64,000 bases of DNA, from positions 1 through 64,000 of the forward strand of contig JAFWGQ010000058.1 of assembly GCA_017512365.1 (NCBI GenBank), in the 5' to 3' direction. Position numbers and translations under genes: made by a program. Under the pieces are notes generated by a model that saw only the letters and a list, made by a program, of their open reading frames with translations, did no database searches and was not told the DNA's origin. This DNA comes from Mogibacterium sp. (lineage in GTDB: Bacteria; Bacillota; Clostridia; Peptostreptococcales; Anaerovoracaceae). Below are positions 39,650 to 47,867 of the stretch, piece after piece (position 1 is the stretch's first letter; each line of letters begins with the position of its first letter).

Positions 39650-41299
39650 ATGCAGCGTGCACTGTACAGGGCCGAGAGGCCTGAAGTATTCGAAGACATA
39701 ATAGGCCAGAAGCACATCGTAAAGATCCTTCAGAACCAGATCAGGACGGATACGGTCAGCCAGGCTTATCTTTTTGCGGGCACGCACGGCACCGGCAAGA
39801 CCAGCACCGCGAGGATACTCGCCAAGGCGGTCAACTGCACGGGAGGTACGGATGCTCCGCCCTGCGGCAGCTGCGAGAACTGCGAAGCCATACGCGAGGG
39901 AAGGTTCGTGGACTGCATCGAGCTCGACGCGGCTTCCAACAACGGCGTCGACGATCTCAGGGCCATCATCGAGATGGTCAAGTACCCTCCGACGATCGGA
40001 AAGTACAAGGTATACATAATCGATGAGGTGCACATGCTCTCAACGGCTGCCGAGAACGCCTTCCTGAAGACTCTCGAGGAGCCGCCTGAGCACGCCATAT
40101 TCATACTGGCGACCACGGATCCTCAGAAGGTCAGGCAGACGATACGCTCGCGATGCATGCAGCTCAATTTCAAGCGGGTGACCGAGGACGAACTGATCGA
40201 GGGCATGGACAGGATATGCGCGAAGAGAGGCATATCCGCGACAAGGGACGCGCTGGCGACCATAGCTTCAAGAGCGGACGGTTCTGTAAGAGACGCGCTT
40301 TCCATACTCGAGCAGTGCATGGCGGCGGGCGACAAGGAGCTCACAAGAGCTGCAGTGCTCGAATACACGGGAGCCGCGGGAGAAGACTTCTTCCTCGCGC
40401 TGACAGGAGCGGTCATAGACCACGATGCGGGCAAGGCTCTCGTATACATAGACGAGATCGTGAAGAGGGGCAAGGACACCAGGCAGATACTCAAGGACTG
40501 GCTCAGGCACTTCAGGGATCTCATGATAGTCAAATACGTCGGAAAGGCCGAGCGCATAATCGGCGCGTCGACCGAAAACATAGACAGACTTAGAGCCCAG
40601 GCGAAGGGCGTGGATGCGGTGTTCATAGAAAAGGCCATCAGGCTCATATCCGAATACATAAATCTTGGCAGGTATTCGGAGAGGCCGAGGATACTCCTCG
40701 AGACCGCGGCGGTCAGACTGGCCGCGCCTCAGGGAAGCGCCGCGGCCGGAGCAGCCGGAACGGCCAGGGGGACAGACCCCCCGGCCGCAGCAGCAGCGGC
40801 AGAGACAAAAGCTGCGTCCAGGGGCTCTGTCACCCCGGCCGGGATGAAGGAGCCTGAAGACGACACGCCTGCGGGAGAAGTACTCGCTGACATGATAGCG
40901 TCGGCTCCGAGAGAACAGACCGGAGATCCGGACGGGATGTGGAACCTCATAGTGCGCGAGATGTCCGCATCCGACAGAAGCTTCATGAGCCTGGTCGGCA
41001 GGAATTCCGCTGCGGCGGGATACGATGAAGGAAAGCTCGCTGTGACGGTCAGTCCGGGAAAGCTGAGCTTTGCCCAGGACAAGGAGCCTGAGATACAGCG
41101 CATCGCGAGGGAACTCTTCGGTCCGGATGTGTATGTTTCCCTGCACGGCGGCGAGATCAGGAAGTCTGCCGCTCCGGAGTCGAACAGCGGCATATCCGAG
41201 GATGAAACGTCGAGGATAATAAACGAAGACATAAGCGTAAACGAAGTCATGGAGGACGTCGAGGACCTCTTCGGCATAAAGCCGGTGATGGAGAACTGA
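39650..41299 (+). CDS. dnaX: DNA polymerase III subunit gamma/tau
   Basis: 549 aa. Walker A GTHGTGKT (44-51), zinc Cys C63, C72, C75, C78, Walker B VYIIDEVHML, sensor 1 FILATTDPQ and the SRC motif IRSRCMQL. AGGAG selects the ATG at 39650, 30 bases after ffs. No slippery A-run was seen, so only one product is expected. The Ala/Pro-rich linker (residues about 365-410) is encoded by DNA that includes two GC-rich palindromic repeats also present before brnQ. The C-terminal tau region is short. Confidence 0.96.
   Translation: MQRALYRAERPEVFEDIIGQKHIVKILQNQIRTDTVSQAYLFAGTHGTGKTSTARILAKAVNCTGGTDAPPCGSCENCEAIREGRFVDCIELDAASNNGVDDLRAIIEMVKYPPTIGKYKVYIIDEVHMLSTAAENAFLKTLEEPPEHAIFILATTDPQKVRQTIRSRCMQLNFKRVTEDELIEGMDRICAKRGISATRDALATIASRADGSVRDALSILEQCMAAGDKELTRAAVLEYTGAAGEDFFLALTGAVIDHDAGKALVYIDEIVKRGKDTRQILKDWLRHFRDLMIVKYVGKAERIIGASTENIDRLRAQAKGVDAVFIEKAIRLISEYINLGRYSERPRILLETAAVRLAAPQGSAAAGAAGTARGTDPPAAAAAAETKAASRGSVTPAGMKEPEDDTPAGEVLADMIASAPREQTGDPDGMWNLIVREMSASDRSFMSLVGRNSAAAGYDEGKLAVTVSPGKLSFAQDKEPEIQRIARELFGPDVYVSLHGGEIRKSAAPESNSGISEDETSRIINEDISVNEVMEDVEDLFGIKPVMEN
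40762..40786. repeat. GC-rich palindromic repeat inside dnaX
   Basis: GGCCAGGGGG-ACAG-ACCCCCCGGCC is a near-perfect palindrome and is the reverse complement, with one or two changes, of the copy at 42336-42361. It is read in frame as part of the dnaX linker. A third, more degraded copy lies at 40818-40840. Confidence 0.8.
40818..40840. repeat. Degenerate copy of the GC-rich palindrome inside dnaX
   Basis: CCAGGGG-CTCTGT-CACCCCGGCC resembles the 42336 copy in the same orientation, with shortened G and C runs. Only 31 bases separate it from the other dnaX copy. Confidence 0.55.
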
Positions 41300-41322
41300 C
41301 GGAACAGATACAGGAGGATGAT

Positions 41323-41694
41323 ATGGGAAAAGGAATGAAAGCCGGCAAGAAGCCTAAGAACAGACAGGGCGGCGGCGGAGGCGACATGCAGAAACAGCTC
41401 AAACAGCTGCAGGCCATGCAGGCTGAGATGGAGCAGACTCAGGCCGAACTCGAGGAAAAGCAAGTGACCACGACAGCCGGCGGCGGAGCCATCGAAGTCA
41501 CGGTGAACGGAAAGAAAGAGATCACAAAGCTGACTATCGACAAGGATGTAGTCGATCCTGACGATGTCGAGATGCTTCAGGATCTTGTCATCGCTGCCGT
41601 AAACGAGGCGATGAGACAGATCGCGGAACTCGAGGAATCCGAGATGAGCAGGATCACGGGCGGCTTCGGCGGACTCGGCGGATTCGGATTCTAG
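41323..41694 (+). CDS. ybaB: YbaB/EbfC-family nucleoid-associated protein
   Basis: 123 aa. Coiled-coil core KQLKQLQAMQAEMEQTQAELEEK, then EVTVNGKKEITKLTIDKDVV and a C-terminal Gly-rich tail (GGFGGLGGFGF). It binds DNA as a dimer. The dnaX-ybaB-recR order is widely conserved. Confidence 0.95.
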   Translation: MGKGMKAGKKPKNRQGGGGGDMQKQLKQLQAMQAEMEQTQAELEEKQVTTTAGGGAIEVTVNGKKEITKLTIDKDVVDPDDVEMLQDLVIAAVNEAMRQIAELEESEMSRITGGFGGLGGFGF

Positions 41695-41697
41695 GAA

Positions 41698-42300
41698 ATG
41701 AGACAGTATCCGCGTTCTCTCAACAGACTGATAAACGAACTGGGCAAGCTGCCGGGCATCGGCGGCAAGACGGCGCAGAGACTCGCTTTTCATGTGCTGA
41801 GTCTGTCGGACCGGGAAGCGGAGGCACTGGCGTCGGCCATCATGGAGGCCAAGCAGAGCCTTCACTACTGCAGCGTGTGCGGCAATCTTACCGACAGGGA
41901 GGTCTGCGGCATATGCTCTGATGAGTCGAGAGACTCATCTGTGATCTGCGTGGTGGAGACTCCGCAGGACGTCATGGCGATGGAAAGGATACGGGAGTTC
42001 AGAGGGACATATCACGTCCTGCACGGAGCCATATCCCCGGCCGAGGGCATAGGTCCTTCGGACATCAATCTGAAGAGCCTAATCGAGAGACTGCAGAAGT
42101 CCGACGATGTGAAGGAGGTCATAATCGCGACCAACCCGAACATCGAGGGAGAGGCGACCGCGATGTATGTTGCGAGGCTGCTGAAGCCTGCCGGGATAAA
42201 GGTGACGAGGATAGCCCATGGCATTCCTGTGGGAGGCGACCTCGAATACGCGGATGAAGTGACTCTCCTCAAAGCCATGGAGGGCAGAAGAGAGTTGTAA
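41698..42300 (+). CDS. recR: Recombination protein RecR
   Basis: 200 aa. HhH motif [17 protein letters not shown], zinc finger C-x2-C...C-x2-C ([17 protein letters not shown]), Toprim core VIVVE-like [11 protein letters not shown] and [12 protein letters not shown]. Acts with RecO and RecF in gap repair. Starts 3 bases after the ybaB stop. Confidence 0.97.
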   Translation: MRQYPRSLNRLINELGKLPGIGGKTAQRLAFHVLSLSDREAEALASAIMEAKQSLHYCSVCGNLTDREVCGICSDESRDSSVICVVETPQDVMAMERIREFRGTYHVLHGAISPAEGIGPSDINLKSLIERLQKSDDVKEVIIATNPNIEGEATAMYVARLLKPAGIKVTRIAHGIPVGGDLEYADEVTLLKAMEGRREL

Positions 42301-42335
42301 TATTATTGCGAAATATAGAAAAATATTGCGAAAAT

Positions 42336-42361
42336 GGCCAGGGGGGTCTGTCCCCCCGGCC
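42336..42361. repeat. GC-rich palindromic repeat upstream of brnQ
   Basis: GGCCAGGGGG and TCCCCCCGGCC flank the centre GTCTG. Two copies of TATTGCGAAA lie just upstream (42303 and 42324). Its relatives are inside dnaX 1.5 kb away. As RNA it would be a strong hairpin, but no T-run follows. Confidence 0.75.
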
Positions 42362-42403
42362 GGGAAAAGGTATTGTAAGGTATTTGGAAGGAGCAATCTC
42401 AAA

Positions 42404-43771
42404 ATGAAAAAGAGCAAACTGACGATGAAAGAGACCATCGTTGTCGCGAGCACTCTGTTCGGGATGTTCTTCGGAGCGGGCAACCTCATCTTCCCGGTCC
42501 ACCTCGGACAGATGGCCGGCAGCAATTCATGGCCTGCGATCATAGGATTCTGCGTGACAGCCGTCACCGTCCCTATCCTTGCCGTAGCGGCCATCGGAAA
42601 CACACACAGCGATGACCTGCTCAGTCTTTCGAGCAAGGTGTCGGGCTGGTACGGAGTAGTCTTCACTGCCGCGCTCTATCTCACGATCGGACCGTTCTTT
42701 GCGATCCCGAGATGCGCGAGCGTATCCTTCACGACGGGAGTCGCACCGCTGGTCGGAGAGTCGCACTTCAGACTATGGCAGCTGCTGTTCTCGTTCGTGT
42801 TCTTCGCGTTTGTGATGTACTTCTCGCTGAGGCCGGGCAAGATCACTACATGGATCGGGCGCATCATCAACCCGCTCTTCCTGGTGTTCCTTGCCATACT
42901 GGTCATCGTGGCACTGGTAAATCCGGGAGCTCCTATGTCTCAGGTAGAGCCTGTGGACGCATATAAGAGCGGTGCGTTCTTCAACGGATTCATCGAGGGT
43001 TACGGCACGATGGATGCCATCGCTGGCCTGGCGTTCGGCATCGTCATCATCAATGTCGTAAGGGACCTCGGGATCGAAAAGGACGATGATGTGGCAAAGC
43101 AGACACTCAAGGCCGGAGTCTTCACGGGACTTCTGATGGCCCTCATATATCTCCTGACGATCATCATGGGAGCGCAGTCGAGAGGCCTCTTCGAGCTTTC
43201 TGACAACGGCGGCATCGCTCTGACACAGATCTCGGGCCACTACCTCGGCGGATTCGGAAGCTTCGTGCTCGCCCTGACTATCACGTTCGCGTGCCTCAAG
43301 ACCGCGATCGGTCTTGTAACGAGCTGCTCCGAGATGTTCATCAAGCTGGTGCCGGGAAAGCTCAACTACAGAGGCTGGGCGATGGTGTTCACGCTTTTCT
43401 CGTTCGCTGTATCGAACGTCGGGCTGACTGCTATCATAACTTACGCCATCCCTGTACTGATGCTTCTCTACCCTCTCGCTACAGTGCTCATCATCATGGC
43501 GCTCTGCGAGAAGGCTTTCGGCAAGAGCAGATATGTCTACGCGTGGGTCAGCCTCGGAGCATTCATCCCTGCGGTGTTCGACTTCTTCAAGACGATGCCT
43601 GAAGGCGTACAGAACGCTCTTCATATCCCTGCCATGACAGCGCTAGGTCAGAAGATATTCCCGTTCTTCGACCTCGGACTCGGCTGGGTCGTGCCGGCTC
43701 TGATCGGACTGGTCATCGGCCTCGTGCTGACAGCGGTGAACAAAAATAAGGGAGCGGCCAAAGCTGCATAG
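42404..43771 (+). CDS. brnQ: Branched-chain amino acid:cation symporter BrnQ
   Basis: 455 aa, about 12 membrane helices. The N-terminal motif VVASTLFGMFFGAGNLIFPVHLG is diagnostic of the LIVCS family, which imports Leu, Ile and Val with Na+ or H+. ATG 42404 is chosen with GAAGGAG upstream; in-frame codons further 5' cross the palindromic repeat. A strong terminator follows. Confidence 0.95.
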   Translation: MKKSKLTMKETIVVASTLFGMFFGAGNLIFPVHLGQMAGSNSWPAIIGFCVTAVTVPILAVAAIGNTHSDDLLSLSSKVSGWYGVVFTAALYLTIGPFFAIPRCASVSFTTGVAPLVGESHFRLWQLLFSFVFFAFVMYFSLRPGKITTWIGRIINPLFLVFLAILVIVALVNPGAPMSQVEPVDAYKSGAFFNGFIEGYGTMDAIAGLAFGIVIINVVRDLGIEKDDDVAKQTLKAGVFTGLLMALIYLLTIIMGAQSRGLFELSDNGGIALTQISGHYLGGFGSFVLALTITFACLKTAIGLVTSCSEMFIKLVPGKLNYRGWAMVFTLFSFAVSNVGLTAIITYAIPVLMLLYPLATVLIIMALCEKAFGKSRYVYAWVSLGAFIPAVFDFFKTMPEGVQNALHIPAMTALGQKIFPFFDLGLGWVVPALIGLVIGLVLTAVNKNKGAAKAA

Positions 43772-43803
43772 CATGGGCCCGCTCTGCAAATAAGGACTTT
43801 CTG

Positions 43804-43852
43804 GAAAAAGGTAAATATATCGCTGCTGCAGTTCATATATTTACCTTTTTTC
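43804..43852 (+). terminator. Terminator after brnQ, possibly bidirectional
   Basis: AAAAAGGTAAATATAT and ATATATTTACCTTTTT pair over 15-16 bases around a 14-base loop. A-run and T-run on both sides would let it work in both directions. Confidence 0.9.
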
Positions 43853-43954
43853 TGTACAGGCCAGTAATGACCCGGGAATTGCTTTACGATAACAACTGGT
43901 TTGGACTTATTTTGAACGTTTTATCCTGATTAAACCGTATATGTTCAACAAAAG

Positions 43955-43990
43955 GTAAATAATATGACCATTGAGGATGAAGTATTTACC
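43955..43990. promoter_or_regulatory. Inverted GGTAAAT sites upstream of the YbaK gene
   Basis: GGTAAAT (43955-43961) and ATTTACC (about 43984-43990) form an inverted pair 40-80 bases before the ybaK start. The same GGTAAAT/ATTTACC heptamers form the brnQ terminator stem 150 bases upstream. They could be operator half-sites or decay of a duplicated hairpin. Confidence 0.4.
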
Positions 43991-44032
43991 ATTTGTCAGA
44001 AAAGTCCTTTTCAATATGTATGGAGGAGAGAG

Positions 44033-44512
44033 ATGTCTATAGAAACAGCAAGAGAGTATCTGAGAAAGGCCGGTTACGAGGACCGGATCAGGGAGTTCGA
44101 TGTTTCGAGCGCGACGGTCGAGCTGGCTGCAAAGGCGGTCGGTACTGAGCCTGCCAGGATATGCAAGACCCTGAGCTTCAAGCTGAAGGACGGCAGCGGC
44201 GTGCTCATTCAGGTCGCCGGCGACGCGCGAGTGGACAATAAAAAGTATAAGGACTACTTCGGCGAGAAGGCGAAGATGCTCTCGCCTGAGGAAGTGCCCG
44301 AGTACACCAACCACGAGATAGGCGGCGTCTGCGCGTTCGGGGTGACCAGAGAAGATGTAAGGATATACTGCGACAAGTCCATGCAGAGATTCGATACGGT
44401 CTATCCCGCGTGCGGATCAGGCAACTCCTGCGCGGAATTCACGCCGGATGAACTCTTCGAAGTATCGCGCTCGCTCGAGTGGATCGACGTTTCGAAACTC
44501 CCGGAGGAATAG
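44033..44512 (+). CDS. YbaK/EbsC-family aminoacyl-tRNA deacylase
   Basis: 159 aa. YbaK fold with ARICKTLSFKL, the catalytic-region Lys in VAGDARVDNKKYK and the closing GGVCAFGV. Family members hydrolyse mischarged Cys- or Ala-tRNA(Pro). GGAGGAG selects ATG 44033 over an in-frame ATG at 43964. Confidence 0.9.
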   Translation: MSIETAREYLRKAGYEDRIREFDVSSATVELAAKAVGTEPARICKTLSFKLKDGSGVLIQVAGDARVDNKKYKDYFGEKAKMLSPEEVPEYTNHEIGGVCAFGVTREDVRIYCDKSMQRFDTVYPACGSGNSCAEFTPDELFEVSRSLEWIDVSKLPEE

Positions 44513-44584
44513 GACCGTACAGAGAATACATACAGCAAGGCGTTCAGACAGAAATATCTGAGCGCCTGTTTATTTGCTTTCATA

Positions 44585-44658
44585 CTCGCCCCGCTGCCCG
44601 GAAACAGTGTACACCATCCCGCTCGCCCCGCTGCCCGGAAACAGTGTACACCATCCCG
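44585..44658. repeat. 37-bp tandem direct repeat, two copies
   Basis: Copies at 44585-44621 and 44622-44658 start CTCGCCCCGCTGCCCGG and each contain GTGTACAC; eight bases of a third copy follow at 44659. The second copy supplies the left half of the first inverted-repeat unit, so this looks like a local slip duplication of array material. Confidence 0.85.
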
Positions 44659-44900
44659 CTCGCCCCTGGGCCTGTACACACAATGGACCTCCGCGCCACC
44701 CCTGCGGAGCTCATTTTGCAGTATTCTGTGTACACCGCGGCTCTGTATAGGCAGGCTGTACACAGTTTTCAGAAAAAACAGTGTACGATCTTCTGCCGAT
44801 CAGCAGTACTGTACACAGAATGGAGCTGTCCACATGCATATCTCTATATCAGGCAGACAAAAATGTGTACAGGCAGAAGGATCTCTTCTGCTTTGTACAC
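44644..44900. repeat. Array of four 36-bp inverted-repeat units, class GTGTAC...GTACAC
   Basis: Units lie at 44644-44679, 44728-44763, 44781-44816 and 44865-44900. Each is 36 bp, begins GTGTAC and ends GTACAC, with different interiors. Octamer-to-octamer distance is 28 in all four. Unit starts are 84, 53 and 84 bp apart. Some interiors are also palindromic (GCAGAAG/CTTCTGC in the last). No protein-coding potential is supported. Confidence 0.85.
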
Positions 44901-45001
44901 ATATCCGGATCCGAACTGCGTCTGATATCCGTAACGAAGGCATCAACCCCGATCCTGAAAAGAAACTGCTTGCCGGTTGATCTGCTCAAAAACACCGAAC
45001 G

Positions 45002-45173
45002 GTGTAATCCGCTGGGATACAGAGCTGGTATTACACACCATAGAGCCTCCTGAAGCCTCAGGGTCAGCCGCTCCGGGAGCAAAAGGGTGTAATGCTTGAC
45101 TGGCCAGCGGCAGGATTACACCCGATCCCGGAAATGCGGTGTGATCCTCTGCGCTACAGAGCTGACATTACAC
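45002..45173. repeat. Array of three 35-bp inverted-repeat units, class GTGTAAT...ATTACAC
   Basis: Units lie at 45002-45036, 45087-45121 and 45139-45173. Each is 35 bp and begins GTGTAAT (GTGTGAT in the third) and ends ATTACAC, with heptamer starts 28 apart every time. Unit starts are 85 and 52 bp apart, and the first lies 137 bp (84 + 53) after the last unit of the other class. The shared outermost bases GTGTA/TACAC link the two classes. Confidence 0.85.
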
Positions 45174-45242
45174 CGCGCGCTCCTGTCCGCCCCCCTTGGG
45201 ATACGCGAGGAATTTTGTTTTTGCAAGAAAACAAGAAAGCTG

Positions 45243-45271
45243 TTGACGGCATGATATGTAAATGTTATTAT
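45243..45271 (+). promoter_or_regulatory. Promoter of the amino-acid ABC importer
   Basis: TTGACG (45243-45248), 17-base spacer, TATTAT (45266-45271). An inverted repeat TTGTTTT/AAAACAA (45215-45234) lies just upstream. The transcript would have a leader of about 215 bases. Confidence 0.7.
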
Positions 45272-45282
45272 TGCTTTGTCAA

Positions 45283-45304
45283 TTTAGCACTTTAACATGC
45301 TAAA
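45283..45304. promoter_or_regulatory. Operator-like inverted repeat just after the ABC importer promoter
   Basis: TTTAGCA (45283-45289) and TGCTAAA (45298-45304) are perfect inverted heptamers with 8 bases between, starting about 5 bases after the expected transcription start. A repressor site is a fair inference; an RNA hairpin is the alternative. Confidence 0.5.
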
Positions 45305-45493
45305 GCAGAGAAGCGGGAAAGCGCTATGAAAAAGGGATAAGAAGGAAAGGACAAGAAAAAGGGAAACGAAATGTATTATCAGATATTCGTACGACATTGA
45401 TGCCTGAGACCGCGGACAGCGCAGACAGCTGTCAGAAGAAGATCAAAAGAAACTAATTGCATACTCTCAGACATCAGATGAAAGGAAAAAGAA

Positions 45494-46321
45494 ATGAAGA
45501 AGAAACTTACAGTACTCATGCTCGCGTTCACTATGGTATTCACAATGCTGGCTGTAACGGCCTGCGGAGGCGGCGGACAGAGCGAAGAAAAAGCAGAAGA
45601 GACAGGCTACGGCGAAGGCTATGTATTCAAGCAGGGCTTCGACCTCGACTACAGACCATACTCGTTCGTTGACGACAACGGCGAGAACGGCGGATTCGAT
45701 GTAGAGATGGCCCAGGCCGTATGCGACTACTACGGATGGAAATATGAGGCGGTACCGTTCAACTGGGATGCAAAGGATGCCGAGCTCAACGCTGGCAGCT
45801 GCGACTGCATCTGGTCCGGATTCACCATCAACGGCAGAGAGGACGATTACCTCTGGAGCAAGCCGTACTCCGACAACACTCAGAAGATCATGGTCAAGAA
45901 GGACAGCGGCATCGCGGCTCTTGCTGATCTCGCAGGCAAGAAGGTGGGCGTACAGACAGCTACTTCAGCGTACGATCTGCTGAACGACGAGGAAGGCCAG
46001 AAGAAACTCGCGGACACATTCGCATCGCTCGAGGTCTATGACACATATACGATCGCGATAACCGACCTGAACGCCGGCGCTGTAGACGCTGTTGCGGTAG
46101 ACGCCACAAGAGCTGCAGAGGCCATGGCCAATGACGAGAATCTGGTATGCCTCGAGGAGAACCTCGGAAGCGAGCAGTACGGCATCGGATTCCGCAAGGA
46201 CGATACGGAACTCTGCGAAAAGGTGAACGCCGCGCTCGACGCTCTCGCAGCAGACGGCACAGTCGCCAAGATCGCAGCCAAGTATCCGGAGATCGAGGAA
46301 TACATCACACTCGGAAAGTAA
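45494..46321 (+). CDS. Polar amino-acid ABC transporter, substrate-binding lipoprotein
   Basis: 275 aa. Signal peptide with lipobox LAVTAC (lipidated C24) followed by a Gly/Ser linker. The binding domain shows FVDDNGENGGFDVEMAQAV and the Asp/Glu and Arg contacts typical of family 3 solute-binding proteins (DCIWSGFTINGRE, DLAGKKVGVQTATSA). The ligand class is an amino acid; exact substrate unknown. A hairpin after the gene may raise its share of the operon mRNA. Confidence 0.92.
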   Translation: MKKKLTVLMLAFTMVFTMLAVTACGGGGQSEEKAEETGYGEGYVFKQGFDLDYRPYSFVDDNGENGGFDVEMAQAVCDYYGWKYEAVPFNWDAKDAELNAGSCDCIWSGFTINGREDDYLWSKPYSDNTQKIMVKKDSGIAALADLAGKKVGVQTATSAYDLLNDEEGQKKLADTFASLEVYDTYTIAITDLNAGAVDAVAVDATRAAEAMANDENLVCLEENLGSEQYGIGFRKDDTELCEKVNAALDALAADGTVAKIAAKYPEIEEYITLGK

Positions 46322-46354
46322 AACTGTTTCAGCCATTTGAAATAACGATCGCCT

Positions 46355-46386
46355 GTAAAGCGCCTGCCTCATGGCTCGCGCTTTAC
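46355..46386 (+). other. Intercistronic hairpin after the binding-protein gene
   Basis: GTAAAGCGC (46355-46363) pairs perfectly with GCGCTTTAC (46378-46386), without a T-run. Such stems commonly protect the upstream binding-protein mRNA so that it exceeds permease and ATPase expression. Confidence 0.7.
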
Positions 46387-46422
46387 GAGCGTATTGAGAG
46401 ATCAGACATCAAAGGAGTTTAA

Positions 46423-47070
46423 ATGACCTTTTCAACAATGCTGTCCACAATGAGCGTCGGCATGCTGAGGACCTTCCTCATATTCGCGCTCACGCTCATA
46501 GGATCACTGCCGCTCGGCATGATAGTTGCGCTTTTGAAGAAGTCGCGCTTCGCTGTCGTCCGCGGCATCATCAGCGTATACATATCGATAATGCGCGGCA
46601 CGCCGCTCATGCTGCAGCTCGTGGCGTGGTACTTCGGACCTTACTTCCTCTTCGGATGGAACATCGGCAGCTGGCGGTTCCCGGCGATAATCGTGGGCTT
46701 CGTTCTGAACTACGCAGCCTATTTCGCCGAGATATACCGCGGAGGCATAGAGTCGATCCCGGTCGGCCAGTACGAGGCTGCCGAGGTGCTGGGCTACACG
46801 AAGACCCAGACGTTCATGAAGATCATACTGCCTCAGGTCATCAAGGTCATCATGCCGTCCGTAACGAACGAGGTCATAACGCTGGTCAAGGACACTTCGC
46901 TGGCGTTCACGCTGGCTTACCAGGAGGTGTTCTCTCTGGCCAAGCAGATATCGGCATCGCAGACATCATTCATGCCTTTTCTCATAGCGGGCGTATTCTA
47001 CTTCGTCGCGAATTATGCGGTCGAGATAATAATGACCCGCATCGAAGGATCCATGGATTACTACAAGTGA
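46423..47070 (+). CDS. Amino-acid ABC transporter permease (HisM family)
   Basis: 215 aa, about five membrane helices. TM-domain opening [19 protein letters not shown] and the EAA loop [21 protein letters not shown] that contacts the ATPase. [12 protein letters not shown] is the family signature. Probably homodimeric, as only one permease gene is present. Confidence 0.95.
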   Translation: MTFSTMLSTMSVGMLRTFLIFALTLIGSLPLGMIVALLKKSRFAVVRGIISVYISIMRGTPLMLQLVAWYFGPYFLFGWNIGSWRFPAIIVGFVLNYAAYFAEIYRGGIESIPVGQYEAAEVLGYTKTQTFMKIILPQVIKVIMPSVTNEVITLVKDTSLAFTLAYQEVFSLAKQISASQTSFMPFLIAGVFYFVANYAVEIIMTRIEGSMDYYK

Positions 47071-47083
47071 GGAGGGCAGCGCA

Positions 47084-47842
47084 ATGATACTCGAAATGAA
47101 AAACATCGAAAAAGGCTTCGGAAGCCTCGAGGTCCTCAAGGACATAAGCTTCGGAGTGGACAGCGGAGAAGTCGTGAGCATCATCGGTCCGTCAGGCTCC
47201 GGAAAGTCGACGCTCCTGAGGTGCGCGACCTTCCTCGAGACGATCGACGGAGGAGAGATAGTATACATGGGAGACAGGGCGGCGTGGACTGATGAAAACG
47301 GCAAAGCGGTCTACGCGGGGCCGCAGCAGATGAAGAAGTTCCGCAAGTACTGCGGGCTCGTCTTCCAGCAGTTCAACCTCTTTCCGCATTACAGCATACT
47401 TAAGAACATAACCGACGCACCGATACATGTGCTTGGAATGAGCAGGGAGAGCGCCGAGGAAGAGGCGATGAGCCTGCTTCGCAAGATGGGCATAGCGGAC
47501 AAGGCCTCCGCCTATCCGTACCAGCTCTCGGGCGGCCAGCAGCAGAGGGTCGCCATAGCCAGAGCGATGGCGATGAAGCCGGAGATACTCTTCTTCGATG
47601 AACCTACATCGGCCCTCGATCCGGAGCTCACGGGCGAGGTCCTGAAGGTCATACGCCAGCTGGCGGAGGAGAAGATGACCATGGTGGTAGTCACCCACGA
47701 GATGCCGTTCGCGAAGGCGGTCAGCAACCGGGTCATATTCATGGACAATGGAGTCATAGTCGAGCAGGGCGATCCGAAGTCGGTGTTCGACGACACTCAG
47801 GAGGAGAGGACAAGACAGTTCCTCCGCGTATTCGAAAGATAA
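47084..47842 (+). CDS. Amino-acid ABC transporter ATPase (GlnQ family)
   Basis: 252 aa. Walker [11 protein letters not shown]-loop [10 protein letters not shown], signature LSGGQQQR, Walker [15 protein letters not shown] and H-loop VVVTHEM. A short insertion ([18 protein letters not shown]) precedes the Q-loop, which is common in some Clostridia members. Confidence 0.96.
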   Translation: MILEMKNIEKGFGSLEVLKDISFGVDSGEVVSIIGPSGSGKSTLLRCATFLETIDGGEIVYMGDRAAWTDENGKAVYAGPQQMKKFRKYCGLVFQQFNLFPHYSILKNITDAPIHVLGMSRESAEEEAMSLLRKMGIADKASAYPYQLSGGQQQRVAIARAMAMKPEILFFDEPTSALDPELTGEVLKVIRQLAEEKMTMVVVTHEMPFAKAVSNRVIFMDNGVIVEQGDPKSVFDDTQEERTRQFLRVFER

Positions 47843-47867
47843 AACGGACGGCACACAGGAGTCATAT

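Noticed and set aside
39650..41299. Programmed frameshift in dnaX
   Set aside because: No A-AAA-AAG type slippery run followed by a stem was found in the reading frame.
44479..44925. 148-residue open frame across the repeat array
   Set aside because: No RBS, overlaps ybaK, and is made of translated repeat units; the sequence is better explained as non-coding repeats.
44585..45173. CRISPR array
   Set aside because: Interiors of the units differ, spacing alternates between 17 and about 48 bases and no cas gene is near.
44585..45173. Integron attC sites
   Set aside because: No RYYYAAC/GTTRRRY cores, no integrase and no gene cassettes between units.
45361..45400. Nine-codon leader peptide ORF before the ABC importer
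   Set aside because: No runs of one amino acid codon and no paired attenuator-terminator structure; the RBS is weak.
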